Positions 1-9,615 of a stretch of DNA of 64,000 nt are shown here, piece by piece. Source of the DNA: Aedes albopictus (lineage: Eukaryota; Arthropoda; Insecta; Diptera; Culicidae); NCBI RefSeq assembly GCF_035046485.1, contig NC_085138.1:367105238-367169237 (forward strand), read 5' to 3'. Under the pieces are notes generated by a model, which saw only the letters and a list, made by a program, of their open reading frames with translations, was not told the DNA's origin and made no database searches. The position numbers and the translations under genes were made by a program. Every line of letters begins with the position of its first letter. The first letter of the stretch is position 1.

Positions 1-622
1 TTCTCCACCGTATTTTAGAAGCTCGCTTGGTAGTTGATCTGCTCCAGCGGCCTTGTTGTTTTTCAACTGGCCAACCTCCTCCTCAATCTCTTGAAGGTCA
101 GGGGCCGGAAGTCTTTCATCCTGTGCACATACTCCTAGATCTGTTACCACGCCACCTTCGGTACTTGCAACGTCGCCATTGAGGTGCTCATCGTAATGCT
201 GCCGCCACCTCTCGACCACCTCACGCTCGCTCGTGAGAATATTCCCGTGATTATCTCGGCACATGTCGGCTTGTGGCACAAAGCCTCTGCGCGAGCGGTT
301 CAGCTTCTCGTAGAACTTTCGTGTGTCCTTAGCGCGGTACAGCTCTTCCATCGCTTCGCGATCTCGTTCTTCCTGCTGGCGCTTCTTCATCCGGAAGACT
401 GAGTTCTGCCTGTTCCGCGCCTGTTTGTAACGTGCCTCATTCGCTCTCGTACGGTGTTGCAGCATTCTCGCCCATGCTGCATTCTTCTCGTTTTTCAACT
501 GTTCACATTCGCCGTCGTACCAGTCGTTTCTGTGATTCGGAGTCGCGAAGCCTAGTGCTGTAGCCGAGGTACTACCTATGGCGGATCGGATGTCCCTCCA
601 GCCATCTTCAAGTGTAGCAGGC
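1..622 (-). mobile_element. RTE-clade retrotransposon fragment (linker and start of RT)
   Basis: The minus strand encodes the part between endonuclease and reverse transcriptase of an RTE element. Readable motifs are RNDWYDGECEQLKNEK (about 540-485), FYEKLNRSRRGFVP (near 310) and NKAAGADQLPSELLKYGG (at 60-5). The same RNDWYDGECEQ motif occurs in the copy at 42.7 kb. The element runs off the left window edge, so its catalytic RT part lies outside. It is a non-functional fragment. The plus-strand open frame at 184-402 is only its shadow. Confidence 0.85.
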
Positions 623-957
623 AGCGTCGCATGAACCACGAATTGTACCAAGTATGTAAAGAGATGTATATAGTGAAGCAAATAAAACACGGCAGGTTGC
701 GGTGGGCTGGCCACGTAGCTCGCATGCCGGAGGAACGACAAGCTAAAACCATATTCAGCAGAGAACCAGGAAGGGGTCGTCGGCTTCATAGTAGGCCGCG
801 CACACGGTGGCTTTTTGCAGTTGAGGAGGACCTAAGGGCTCTAAACGTTCAGGGTGCCTGGAAGCGATTGGCCCAGGACCGAGACCAGTGGAGGCGAATT
901 CTTCATTTGGCGTACACTCACCGCTGCGAGTTGTAGCCCATCAGTAAGTAAGTATTA
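623..957 (+). mobile_element. RTE-clade 3' end fragment (C-terminus of RT ORF)
   Basis: An open frame at 631-936 begins within the MNHELY motif and carries HGRLRWAGHVARMPE, GRGRRL and RPRTRWL, followed by a W..LA.DR..WRRI block. This is the usual C-terminal tail of RTE polyproteins. It ends in a short TAAG-type tail (agtaagtaagta), as RTE elements do. It abuts the opposite-strand RTE fragment at about 622, so this is a junction of two truncated copies and not one element. It belongs to a different subfamily from the 42.7 kb copy, which reads WAGHIIRMSDSNP here. Confidence 0.8.
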
Positions 958-1258
958 AATACCAAGCAATAACAGGGCTATTTAACGTAAATCCTTGAAA
1001 AGATAAAAGGATCATCAAGTTTCTGTTTCATTCTAAGTTTTCCGGCGTACACATATCATGTGTAGCGATGTTCTACAAAACAAAATTAAATCAAAATGCG
1101 AGTGAACATGCAACGGTAAACAAAGCTCCATCGATTGATAACATTAGCAATATGCGTTCCCATTAGTAGCGCAATCACATTAGCTCCACAATCCAGTCGC
1201 GATTTCACCCCGCTTTGAAGCGCAACTCGGTCAACGCCATCATCGTCGTCGGTCAAGA
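958..1258 (+). other. Upstream region of the ppk gene
   Basis: This 300-bp stretch has no recognised repeat apart from the RTE tail at its left edge. It should hold the promoter and 5' UTR of the pickpocket gene. I see no convincing TATA box or initiator and do not name a start site. GC content rises toward the start codon (CGCCATCATCGTCGTCGG at about 1237). Confidence 0.4.
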
Positions 1259-2756
1259 ATGTTCATTGCATCTCGGCTCGAGCGCTCGATCGATTACGCT
1301 CGACTGCAATCCGATGACTTCTTCTCACATACGTCCGTGCACGGTATGAAGTACCTCGCGTCCGCGTCCGGTCGACGATCGCCCATTGAGCGAACGCTTT
1401 GGGCTGTGATCTTTCTAGTGTCAATTTCGACGTGTGCACTGTTGGCGCGGGAAATCTACCGAAAATGGCAACAAACACCGGTGATTGTCGGAATCAACGA
1501 ACGCATGACGTCGATCTGGGAGATTCCATTCCCGGGCATGACCATCTGCCCGGATCTTCCGCTGGCCAACTTCAGTGTTAGCTGTGATGGGCACTGTGAA
1601 ATAACGAAAACCTTCGTTGCGGAGTCCACGTGCCATACAATCAATTCGCTTTCCATGGAGGAAATGTTCCGGTCTGAAGTCCTTGAAGATGCAGTAAACT
1701 ATCCATATCTTCGTGGAATCAATAAAAGATCCAACTGGGATCTCGATAATGGCTACGATCACAACTTAAGCTTCGAAGACAGTTACTACTCCTACCCTAA
1801 ACGATTTATCCTAGGAATGGGTGGTCAATTTCTGGACATTGGAATCAAGTATCTCAAAAAAGATTTCGAAAATATCGAAGATCGTCAACAATTCTTCTCC
1901 ATCATCTTACATCTTCCCAACGAATACCCACAGAAGATCAGTGGATTTCACGCGATACCAGCTGGGCAAGGCTTCGTACTGCACCTGTCTCCTCAAATGA
2001 TGATTACTTCAGAGGAACTGCGAGGTTATCCTCCACATAAACGGCAATGCTATTACCAGGGTGAAAAGAAACTCAATTACTTCGAACACTACACCGAGGC
2101 TAACTGTAAACTTGAATGGTACAACAATCACAGCAAACAATGCAACTGCACAATGTTTCCTGTTCCAAATCATAGGAATCTAAAGTTGTGCAGCCTTCTC
2201 GACGAAAATGCGGACTGTTTGATTGATGCTTGGCACTCTCTAACCAACATAACTTTGGTGAACCAAATGAAACAACTGCAAAACTACCAACTGGAGAAAC
2301 TTTCGGAGGAGGCTTGCTTACCTCCCTGCACTTCCCTATACTACGATGCTGATATTGCATTGCTCACATCAAATTCCATCAAACCATCGGAGTAGTAAGT
2401 TTGCACTTTTCGATTACTCACTGGTGTATGCCATCGAACTGTATAATCAAAATCCCAATCCACAGTTACGTCACTACTACGCTGAGAGCTCAATTCAGAT
2501 CGCCGCAGTTTGTGGCGTGGAAGCGTCGCGAGCTGTTCAGTACGACCGATCTCATAGCCAGCATCCCCCGGCGGGACTATTTGTCGGCGCGAGTCTGCTG
2601 AGCATCGTGGAGGTGATTTATTTCTTCACCATTCGTCCCATTATCAACGACGGAAGCAAGCGGCGGGGGGCCTACGAGGTTCTACCAGGCAGTAGTAGTG
2701 GAGAAGATTACCGAAGGGTTGCGCAGGAACAGCTGATCAGCGGGCGAGGAAATTGA
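1259..2756 (+). CDS. ppk: Pickpocket (ppk) family DEG/ENaC sodium channel subunit, frame broken before TM2
   Basis: Amiloride-sensitive, sodium-permeable plasma-membrane channel subunit of the DEG/ENaC family. In insects these act in mechano-, chemo- and osmosensation. Exon 1 is 1259-2394. The N-terminus has the family HG motif (FFSHTSVHGMKY, residues about 21-32). TM1 follows (LWAVIFLVSISTCALLA, about 47-63), then IPFPGMTICP and a Cys-rich ectodomain ending LPPCTSLYYDADI. A GTAAGT donor at 2395 and a CAG acceptor ending at 2465 remove a 71-bp intron and the in-frame TAG. Exon 2 continues VAWKRRELFSTTDLIASI. After codon ATC (2563-2565) only 8 nt precede GLFVGASLLSIVEVIYFF (TM2 with the G-x-S filter), which sits in another frame and ends at TGA 2754-2756. 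Total length would be about 475 aa, normal for ppk. Either the gene is a recent pseudogene or there is an assembly error. The paralogue is not assigned. Confidence 0.9.
2395..2465 (+). other. Predicted 71-bp intron of the ppk gene
   Basis: GTAAGT starts at 2395 and the intron ends CCACAG at 2465. The length is typical of short dipteran introns. Removing it joins the split codon TA|T, bypasses the stop at 2393-2395 and restores the conserved reading into ...FVAWKRRELFSTTDL. Inferred from the protein family only. Confidence 0.75.
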
Positions 2757-2859
2757 ACGAAGACGTTGCTAAGGATTGTCAGTAGGTTAGCGATAAGGTC
2801 GAAGATGTACAAAGTAAATCGGGCACAGCTCACGTGCTTACGCTGATGAAACGAAAAAA

Positions 2860-3490
2860 TACACTCCCGTTCAAAAGTTTGGGGTCACCCCGTCAAAAAC
2901 ATGTCATTTTTTTAGGCCCATATCTCCGCCAATTTGCGTCCGATTTCAAAACCCTAGGTTTCATTCAAAAGATAATAAGTCAGAGAAACTTTGAACATGA
3001 TTTAAAAGAAACTTTTTCAAAAAAAATTGTTATGTAAACTTAACCCAAAGTTGCCAAATTTTCTAAAAAATGAATATAAACTTACGGCAGTGTCGCTGGA
3101 AGTTGGGTCGACCAAATTTTAAGATGAGAGCGGTAATATGACCCATTTTCTATTAGCTTTCAACTGCTTTTTACAGAACTTAGATTAAAAAATCTAGAAA
3201 AAAGTTATTAAGAAAATTAATGCTTGATGTCATCGGCCAAAAGTTTGGGGTCACTTTCGTAAAACATAGAAAAGTGATTTGGTGATATCTTCGTCATCTA
3301 TAGTTCAATTTTAATTATTTTTGGCTCATTTCAAAGATAATTAACTAAATTTACGTTTCGTTCTGAGATGACTAAGTGGAAATGCTTAGATTAGTTATAA
3401 ATTCCCACTATGTTCGGGAGGTGACCCTATAAATGTAAATCTTAAGATATTTTTATTATAACGAATGCTCGCGGAATCTAACCTACGCTA
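2860..3490. repeat. Degenerate repeat with AAAAGTTTGGGGTCAC boxes
   Basis: The box AAAAGTTTGGGGTCAC occurs at about 2873 and again at about 3240, both in direct orientation. Between and after them is AT-rich sequence. The left start (CACTCCCGTTCAAAAGTTTG) looks like the end of a Tc1/mariner-type element, but I found no matching inverted end, so the borders are approximate. Confidence 0.4.
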
Positions 3491-3599
3491 CTTCTAGAGC
3501 CGCAGAGTGCAATTCTGATATCTTTCTACATTTACTTGGTGATCTAGGTCATCCAAACTATTCTGGAGTTAATACCTTCAGCTCTACAAGATTTACTCT

Positions 3600-4801
3600 T
3601 GTTTTTCTTTACTTTATCGGTATAGTTCCTTAAAAAATCCTTCTGGAATTTCTCCAAGAATTTCTGCCAATAAATCCTCAAAGAACTGCTCCAGGGATTT
3701 TTCAAGAAATCCATTAAAAATTCTTCCACGAGTTCCTCCTAGAATTCTGCCTGAAATTCCTGCAAGAATTTATCCTTCAATTCTTTCAAGAATTCTACCA
3801 GGAATTCCTCCAGGTATTTCTCTAAAATGTCTGCCCAGAATACCTTGAAGAATTCCTCTAGGGATTCCTCCAACAATTTCTCCAGGAATTCCTTCAAGAC
3901 TTCTGCCAAGAAATTCTCCAACCATTCCTCCAGGAATTTCTGTAATGATTTTTTCAGGAGCTCATCCAAGAATTTGTCCAGAAAATCCTCAAAGAGTTTC
4001 TCTGGGTATTTCTCAAAGAATTCCTCTAGAAATTCCTCATAGAATTCCTCTAGGAATTTCTCCAAGAATCCCTCTAGGAATTTCTCCAGAAATTCTTCGA
4101 AGAATTCTTCCACAAATCCTCCAGAAATTCTTCCAAAAATAACTTCAGGGATTCATCCGAGATTACTTTCAGGTATTTCCCCAGAAATACCTCCAGGAAT
4201 TCGTGAAGAAATTTTCCATGGAATTCCTCCAGGAACTCCTTAAGGAACTCTTATAGGGATTCCCCCAGAGATTTTAAAAGATTTTTTTCAAGAATTCCTC
4301 CAGAAATCCTCCATGAATACCTCCAGGCTCTTTCAGGAAACCTTTAGTAATTTCTCAAGAAAATACTCCTGTGATTACACTAAGAATTCGTCCGAAAATT
4401 TCTTCAGTGATTTCCTCAAAAATTCTCCAAAAATTTCTTAAGGAATTACGCCAAAAATCCCTTCCGAAGTTACTCCAGGAACTCCTTCAGGAACTCCTTT
4501 AGGAATCCCTCAATAAATTCTTCGAGTTTCACAAGGAAATCCTCCAGAAATTCCCCTAGAAATTACTCCAGAAATCCCCTCCCTCCCTAGTCATCTAGCA
4601 ATTCATCAAGGAATTCCTTTTATAATATTTTCAGGAATTCCACTAAAAGAATTCCTCCAGGAAGTCCACCAAGAATTCCCAAGGAATTTCTCCAAGAATT
4701 CATCCAGTTATTCCTCCAAAACAACAGACGAGAATTCTTTCAAGAATCCCTCCAGGAATTCCTCCACAAATTCCCACTGGAACTAACGTAGGGGTTCCTC
4801 T
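3600..4801. repeat. 12-bp minisatellite, left arm of fold-back (part 1)
   Basis: About 100 degenerate copies of a 12-bp unit close to GAATTCCTCCAG on the plus strand. Because 12 bp is four codons, the minus strand reads as long open frames of LEEF/LEKF repeats (124 aa at 3739-4113). I treat these as repeat artefacts. The array continues at 6114 after a 1.3-kb insertion and then appears in inverse orientation from about 6985. Confidence 0.9.
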
Positions 4802-5374
4802 CAGGCCTGCCTAACCTTTTACGGCCGCGGGCCACATCTACCACTACATACTAGTTGACGAGCCAAAATGGAAATTCGACTATTAAACACTTCTTTGCAA
4901 CTATTGTTTCAACAATTTTCAGTTTCTAATGGAATTTCGATGCTTACTGAATATATGAGAATTCTTGTAGAATTTTGGAATTCGTTTCAGTATCAACCCT
5001 CCCAAGATGTTAGGATAGGCGCACTACGCTGGCGTAGTGTACGTCTCACAGGAGTTAAGAATGATACAATGGCATTCATAATTCATCTGTTAATGTTTCT
5101 ATGTTGTTTCATAACTTACTGAAATCTCACGACAAAAATATAATCATCAAATTCTCGTTGAATTCGGATTCGTTTTCTGTTTTTATTTTGTTATTTTTTT
5201 TTTACACTGTCAAAGTGTTCTCAACACTTAACAATAACTTTCACATTGACAATTGACAAATCATCAGATTTCTGTAAATTAAAATAAGTATTTATACATT
5301 TATGAGGTCGCACTAAAATATCAAATTAGATTTTAATAACATTTCACTGTAGAGCGGACCTGGTGTGATGGTTA

Positions 5375-5791
5375 CACTCTTAAAAAAATAGAAATTTACA
5401 CGTGACGTAAACCATCAACGAATGTAAACATTTCATGACTAAATGGCCAATTTGACTCAATTTTACATCCATCATGTAAGTTCGAGTTGGTTGCACAAGA
5501 TGTCAACAAAACTATCTGACCAGATAGGTAGAAACAGTTTTACATTTATCGTTTGTCTCACAACTCGGTGATACAGCCGAGAGGTATAGTACGTGCCTCT
5601 CATTCAGCGGACCAGAGTTCGAATCCAGTTCATTATTTTATTTACATATGTTTTATCTCTCGCTTCGGCTCTAGCGATTGCTAGCTAGCTCGACTTTATT
5701 TGTGATACAAGACGTAAATTTGTGTCAAACGGGCCGCTCCTTTTATGTGCATCCAAGTGAACTTAAATTTACATGATTTTTTCTAAGAGTG
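5375..5791. mobile_element. TA-flanked MITE inside the SINE
   Basis: The ends are inverted: CACTCTTAAAAAAATAGAAA at left and, inverted, CACTCTTAGAAAAAATCATG at right. Both are flanked by TA (5373-5374, 5792-5793). The empty site in the other SINE copy reads GGTGGTTAGAACAC. A family with similar ends and ACGTCATGTAAAC-like internal sequence recurs at 29605-29877. TA duplication suggests Tc1/mariner mobilisation. A tRNA-like segment sits inside (5565-5630). Confidence 0.8.
5565..5630 (+). other. tRNA-like segment with a B box inside the MITE
   Basis: The stretch around GGTGATACAG...GAGAGGTATAGTACGTG...AGAGTTCGAATCC resembles tRNA A and B boxes (GTTCGAATCC is a consensus B box). I could not fold a full cloverleaf with paired acceptor arms, so I call it a tRNA-like promoter remnant, probably of a SINE head carried by the MITE. 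Confidence 0.4.
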
Positions 5792-6113
5792 TAGAACACT
5801 TGACTATCACGCCGAGGTCCTGGGATCGTATCCCACTCCCGACAAACTCATTAAATGTGAGTTTTTCCTTCGTAAGGGAAGTAAAGCCTGGGTCCCGAGA
5901 TGAACTAACTAGCCTAAGGCTAAAAATTTCGTTATTATGTAAAAAAAAACATTTCACTCGGAAAAGAAAAAAAAATACTCAAAAATATTATTTGAAAGGC
6001 CAAATTGTATTATTTTTCTTCATTCGTGCCACGGGCCGCACAAAATGTCATCGCGGGTTGGATCCGACCCGCGGGTTGGATCCAGCCCACGGGCCGTACG
6101 TTGGGCAACCCTG

Positions 6114-6984
6114 CTCTAAGGCTTTTTCCAAGAATCTCTTCAGAAATTCCACCCGAAATACCTCCAGATATTGTTTCAAGAAATTCCTACGAGAATTCAT
6201 CTAAAAAATTCTCCAGAAATTCCTTCATGAATACCTCAAAGAGTCTTCAGGCAACATCCAGAAATTTCTCAAAAAAATATTCCTGAGACAACTCCACGGA
6301 TTTCTTTGAGAATTTCTTCAGGAATTTCTCAGGGAACTGCTCTCAGACTTCTTTCAAGAATACTTTCACGAACTTCCCAGAATTTCTCCAAGAATTTCTT
6401 CAGGAATTACTTCAAGGGTTTTGTTGAAAATTCCTCCAAGAATCTCACCAGGAATTTTTCCAAGAATTTCTCCGAATATTCCTCCAAAACTTTTGCTATG
6501 AATTGATCCAAAAATCCCTCCAGGAGTTTCTCCAGAAATTCTTTCAAGGAATTCGACAGGAAGTTTAATAAGAATTTCTTCAAGACCTGCTCAAATACTT
6601 CTGTCAAAAATCCCTCCAAGAATCCCTCCAGGAATTTGGCCAGGGATTCTTTTAAAAAATCTTCCAGGAATTCCTCCAGGAATTTTTCAATAAATACCTT
6701 CAGGAATTCTTCCAGAAAATCTTCCAGAAATGCCTCCAGAAATGCAAACAGAAATCCTCCAGGAATTACTCCAAGAATTTCTTCACAAATAATTCTCCAA
6801 GAATTCCTACAACAATTCCTTCCAGAATTCCCTTCCAAGAATACCTTTAGGAATACCTTCAAGACTTCTTTTAAGAATTGCAACAAGAATCTCTCTATGT
6901 ATTTCTCCAGGAATTCCTTGAAGAATTCTTTCAAGAATTCCTCCACGATTTCCTACTTCCAGGAATTTCTTCAAGAGTTTATTG
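6114..6984. repeat. 12-bp minisatellite, left arm of fold-back (part 2)
   Basis: The same GAATTCCTCCAG-type unit and polarity resume right after the hAT element. The minus-strand open frame at 6407-6946 (179 aa, F/L/E/K-rich) is the translation of the repeat. The array turns over at about 6975-6990 into its reverse complement. Confidence 0.88.
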
Positions 6985-8160
6985 AAGAGATTTATGGAGA
7001 AAATGCTGGAGGATATCCAGGAGGAATTCCTGGAGTACTTTCTAGAATAATTAATGTTAAAATTTAAGAAGGAATTTTCAAAGAATTTCCTGGGGAAATG
7101 TTTAAAAAAATCCAGTAGGAGGAATTCCTGAAGGAACTTCTGGAAGAATTATGGAAGTTATTTTTTAATTTTTATTTTCTGGAGGAATTCTTGGCGGATT
7201 CCTTGGATTAGTTTTAGTAAGAATTCAATTTCGCGGAACAATTCCTGGAGGATTTCCTGGAGCAATTCCTGGAGGAATTTCTGCAGTATTTCCTGGAGGA
7301 ATTTATTTAGTAATCCCTACTGCAATTTCTGTACAAATCCCTACTGTTATTCCTGGAGTAATTCCTGAAGGAATTCCTGGAGTATATGCCGGAGGAATTT
7401 CTGGAATATATCCTTGAGTATATCCTGGCCGGACTCCTGAAGGAATTCCTAGAAGAAGCTCTGAAGGAACTCCTTGAGGAATTCCTGAAGTAATCCCTGA
7501 AGGAATTCCTTGAGGAATTTATTGAGGAACAACTGATATAATCCCTGGAAGAATTTCAGGAGGAATGCATGTGAGGAATTCCTGGAAGAACCCCTGTTGG
7601 AATAGCTGGAGGAATTCTGGGATGAATCTGTGGAGGAATTCATGAAGAAAACCCTGGAAAAATTTCCGAAGGACACCGTGGAGGAATTTCTGGAAGAATT
7701 CCTGGAGTAATCCTTCGTTGAATTCCTTAGAGGAAATGAAGGGGAAAACTCTTTACGAATCCTTGGGGAAGTTTATGGAAGAATCTCTTGACAAATTCCT
7801 GAAGAAATCCTTGGATTAGTTGTTGGAGGGAATCCTGAATGAATTCCTGAAGGAGCTCTGGAGAAATTCTTGGAGTAATACCTGAATGAATTCCTGGATG
7901 AGTACATCGAAGAATTCATGAAGAAATCCCTGGAGGAATTTATAGAGGAGAGGAATTTCGCTGGAGGAATCATTGGAATCCTGGAGTAATTCCTGGGAAA
8001 ATTCCTGAAAATTCCTGGAGGAATCCCTGGATTACTTTCTGGAGGAATCCCAGGAGAATTTTTTGTTGGAACTCTTGGGAAAACATCCTGGAGTTGTTTT
8101 CAGGGAACTCCTGGAGAAATCTTTGGGGGATTCTCGAGGAATCCTCGGGATGTCTTGTAA
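6985..8160. repeat. 12-bp minisatellite, right (inverted) arm of fold-back
   Basis: Units now read GGAGGAATTCCTGGAGGAAT on the plus strand, the reverse complement of the left arm. About 1.2 kb long, increasingly degenerate, fading near 8150 (GGAATCCTCGGGATGTC). With the left arms it can form a hairpin with arms over 1 kb. Confidence 0.88.
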
Positions 8161-8870
8161 AATATTTTGATCTTTTTCAACCCATTTCCCTGAAAATGAT
8201 GGGTAGAAAACAATCGATAGCCTATTTTATCCAACTTTTTTGCGTATGGCCTGTCCTACATACCCTTGCTGCCATACACACTTCTCGTTATGACTGGAAT
8301 ATAGTCTTACAATGAAAAAGCAATATAGATAAAGGCATTAATTTCGGAAAATGGGTTTCAACATTGAATAAATGACCACAATAATTATTTTCGCTATTTT
8401 CAAGAAAATACAACACTCGTACGTTCTCTAGTCGGTACACATGAGATGATAGGATCTCTGGTAATTTCAAAATTCTTCGAATGTTTTCATCCTTGCTTCG
8501 CCAATTTACAAAACAGTTGATTTATAAATGTGCGTTGTGAACCATAAGTCCAAAGTGCAAGTCACTTCTTTTCTGCAGTTTCGTCATGATTCAAATCCTA
8601 TTACAGCATATAAACTCTTCATCGATTAGCATATATGCCATATATGGTCATGATTTAAATTCGATTGATCAGCACAGCTTCACATTGTACTACTATGGAG
8701 AACCTTCAAGTTTTTATGAAGCGATTCATATTTTACTGGTGCAGTTTGATAATACTTATAATGCATTTATCTATTTTCTTTTGTTCAATATTAATTTTTC
8801 ACGAAAAATACCTATGTTTGATTTTATATGGAGCGTTTCTAGTTTTTTTTCTGGCTGCAATAAATAGGCT
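8161..8870. other. AT-rich region, no gene recognised
   Basis: Low GC, short open frames only, none with a recognisable domain. No inverted ends or tandem repeats found. Confidence 0.5.
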
Positions 8871-9028
8871 GCCCTGCTTCACTCGCGAGTCCTCCACGAA
8901 ACGCATCGTGCAATGCACTTTTGTCACACCGGATGATGCACGACTGCACTCCGCAACCGAAGACAATAGCCGTTTTAAATACAGATACAAAACAAACAAT
9001 CGAATCGTTTTATCGATGCTTCGCAACG

Positions 9029-9229
9029 ATGAAGCCAGCAGTGCGTCCGAGTTTGGCAGAAAGTTCAAGTGATTTTCGGCACAAGTGCGAAATTTGTACC
9101 GGTTTAATTGCTCTTTTGATTGGAGCGTTGCTGGTTGCAGTGTGCATGATTGCAGCAGAGACAGTGTCCGGCTCCCCTGCTGTCCGGTCCCAATATCATT
9201 GTTTAATCCTTTATTTGGGTGACATGTGA
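9029..9229 (+). CDS. Possible short exon with a membrane segment (uncertain)
   Basis: From ATG 9029 the frame reads a short polar head, then HKCEICTGLIALLIGALLVA, a strongly hydrophobic stretch of about 20 residues, to a stop at about 9229. Local GC (8880-9170) is higher than the surroundings and the start context (cacaacgATGA-like) is acceptable. It could be a first exon with a signal anchor, or chance. I do not recognise the protein and see no neighbouring exons. A larger frame starts upstream at 8921. Confidence 0.2.
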   Translation: MKPAVRPSLAESSSDFRHKCEICTGLIALLIGALLVAVCMIAAETVSGSPAVRSQYHCLILYLGDM

Positions 9230-9264
9230 ATGGGGGACGTAATTTATCCTAAAATACAATAAAG

Positions 9265-9615
9265 CAATTCTGGAGCAACATTTGAAAAGGGCATACAAGC
9301 ATTGGTAAACAATGACTTCACACGTCGCTCCTGAGCCCCCCTCAGCTTATTCACAAAAACTTAGACCGTTATCAGATAGAGCAAACATCGATCATTCGGA
9401 TAACGGTGTTCATTTGCGTGGGCGGGCTGCTGTTATGTTCTACGGAGCGTTTTAGAAAAAAGACACAAGACCTCTTGGGCCCTTTTCAAATGTTGCTCCA
9501 GAATTCTTAGTCGGTCTTAGTTTTTATGAATAAGCTGAGGGAGGCTTAAGAACGACGTGTGAAGCCATTGTTTACCAATGCTTGTATGCCCTTTTCAAAT
9601 GTTGCTCCAGAATTG
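9265..9615. mobile_element. Fold-back MITE with arms of about 105 bp
   Basis: The left arm starts CAATTCTGGAGCAACATTTG and runs through ...GGGCATACAAGCATTGGTAA to CTTAGACCG. The right arm (9505-9615) is its reverse complement with few changes. A third short copy of the end sequence (CAAATGTTGCTCCAG) lies at about 9487 next to the inner border of the right arm. No coding capacity. Confidence 0.8.

Larger units (their letters stand above)
5349..5947 (+). mobile_element. tRNA-derived SINE (split by a MITE)
   Basis: The head reads GCGGACCTGGTGTGATGGTTA and, after the nested MITE, continues GAACACTTGACTATCACG with a B-box-like GGGATCGTATCCCAC and a tail ending in poly-A. The 11-bp target duplication AACATTTCACT lies at 5338-5348 and 5948-5958. 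A second copy at 20453-20631 is uninterrupted and shows the head as one piece. That comparison proves that 5375-5791 is an insertion. Confidence 0.85.
4802..6113. mobile_element. hAT-type non-autonomous element inserted in the minisatellite
   Basis: The left end reads CAGGCCTGCCTAACCTTTTA. The inverse of the right end reads CAGGGTTGCCCAACGTACGG. Both continue into GGCCCGCGGGCC-like sequence, typical of hAT termini (CAGGGTTGCCCAAC...). The flanks are the 12-bp array on both sides. A clean 8-bp target duplication is not visible: only CTCT is shared (GTTCCTCT versus CTCTAAGG). No transposase frame was recognised. It hosts a SINE at 5349-5947. Confidence 0.7.

Noticed and set aside
184..402. Open frame on plus strand, 72 aa
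   Set aside because: It is antisense to the RTE linker/RT coding sequence, which has clear motifs on the minus strand.
1421..1762. Minus-strand open frame inside the ppk gene
   Set aside because: Shadow of the well supported ppk exon.
3739..4113. 124-aa F/L/E-rich protein
   Set aside because: Exactly explained by a 12-bp repeat read in a four-codon period.
5565..5630. Functional tRNA gene
   Set aside because: A and B boxes are suggestive but acceptor and anticodon stems do not pair convincingly, and it lies within a MITE.
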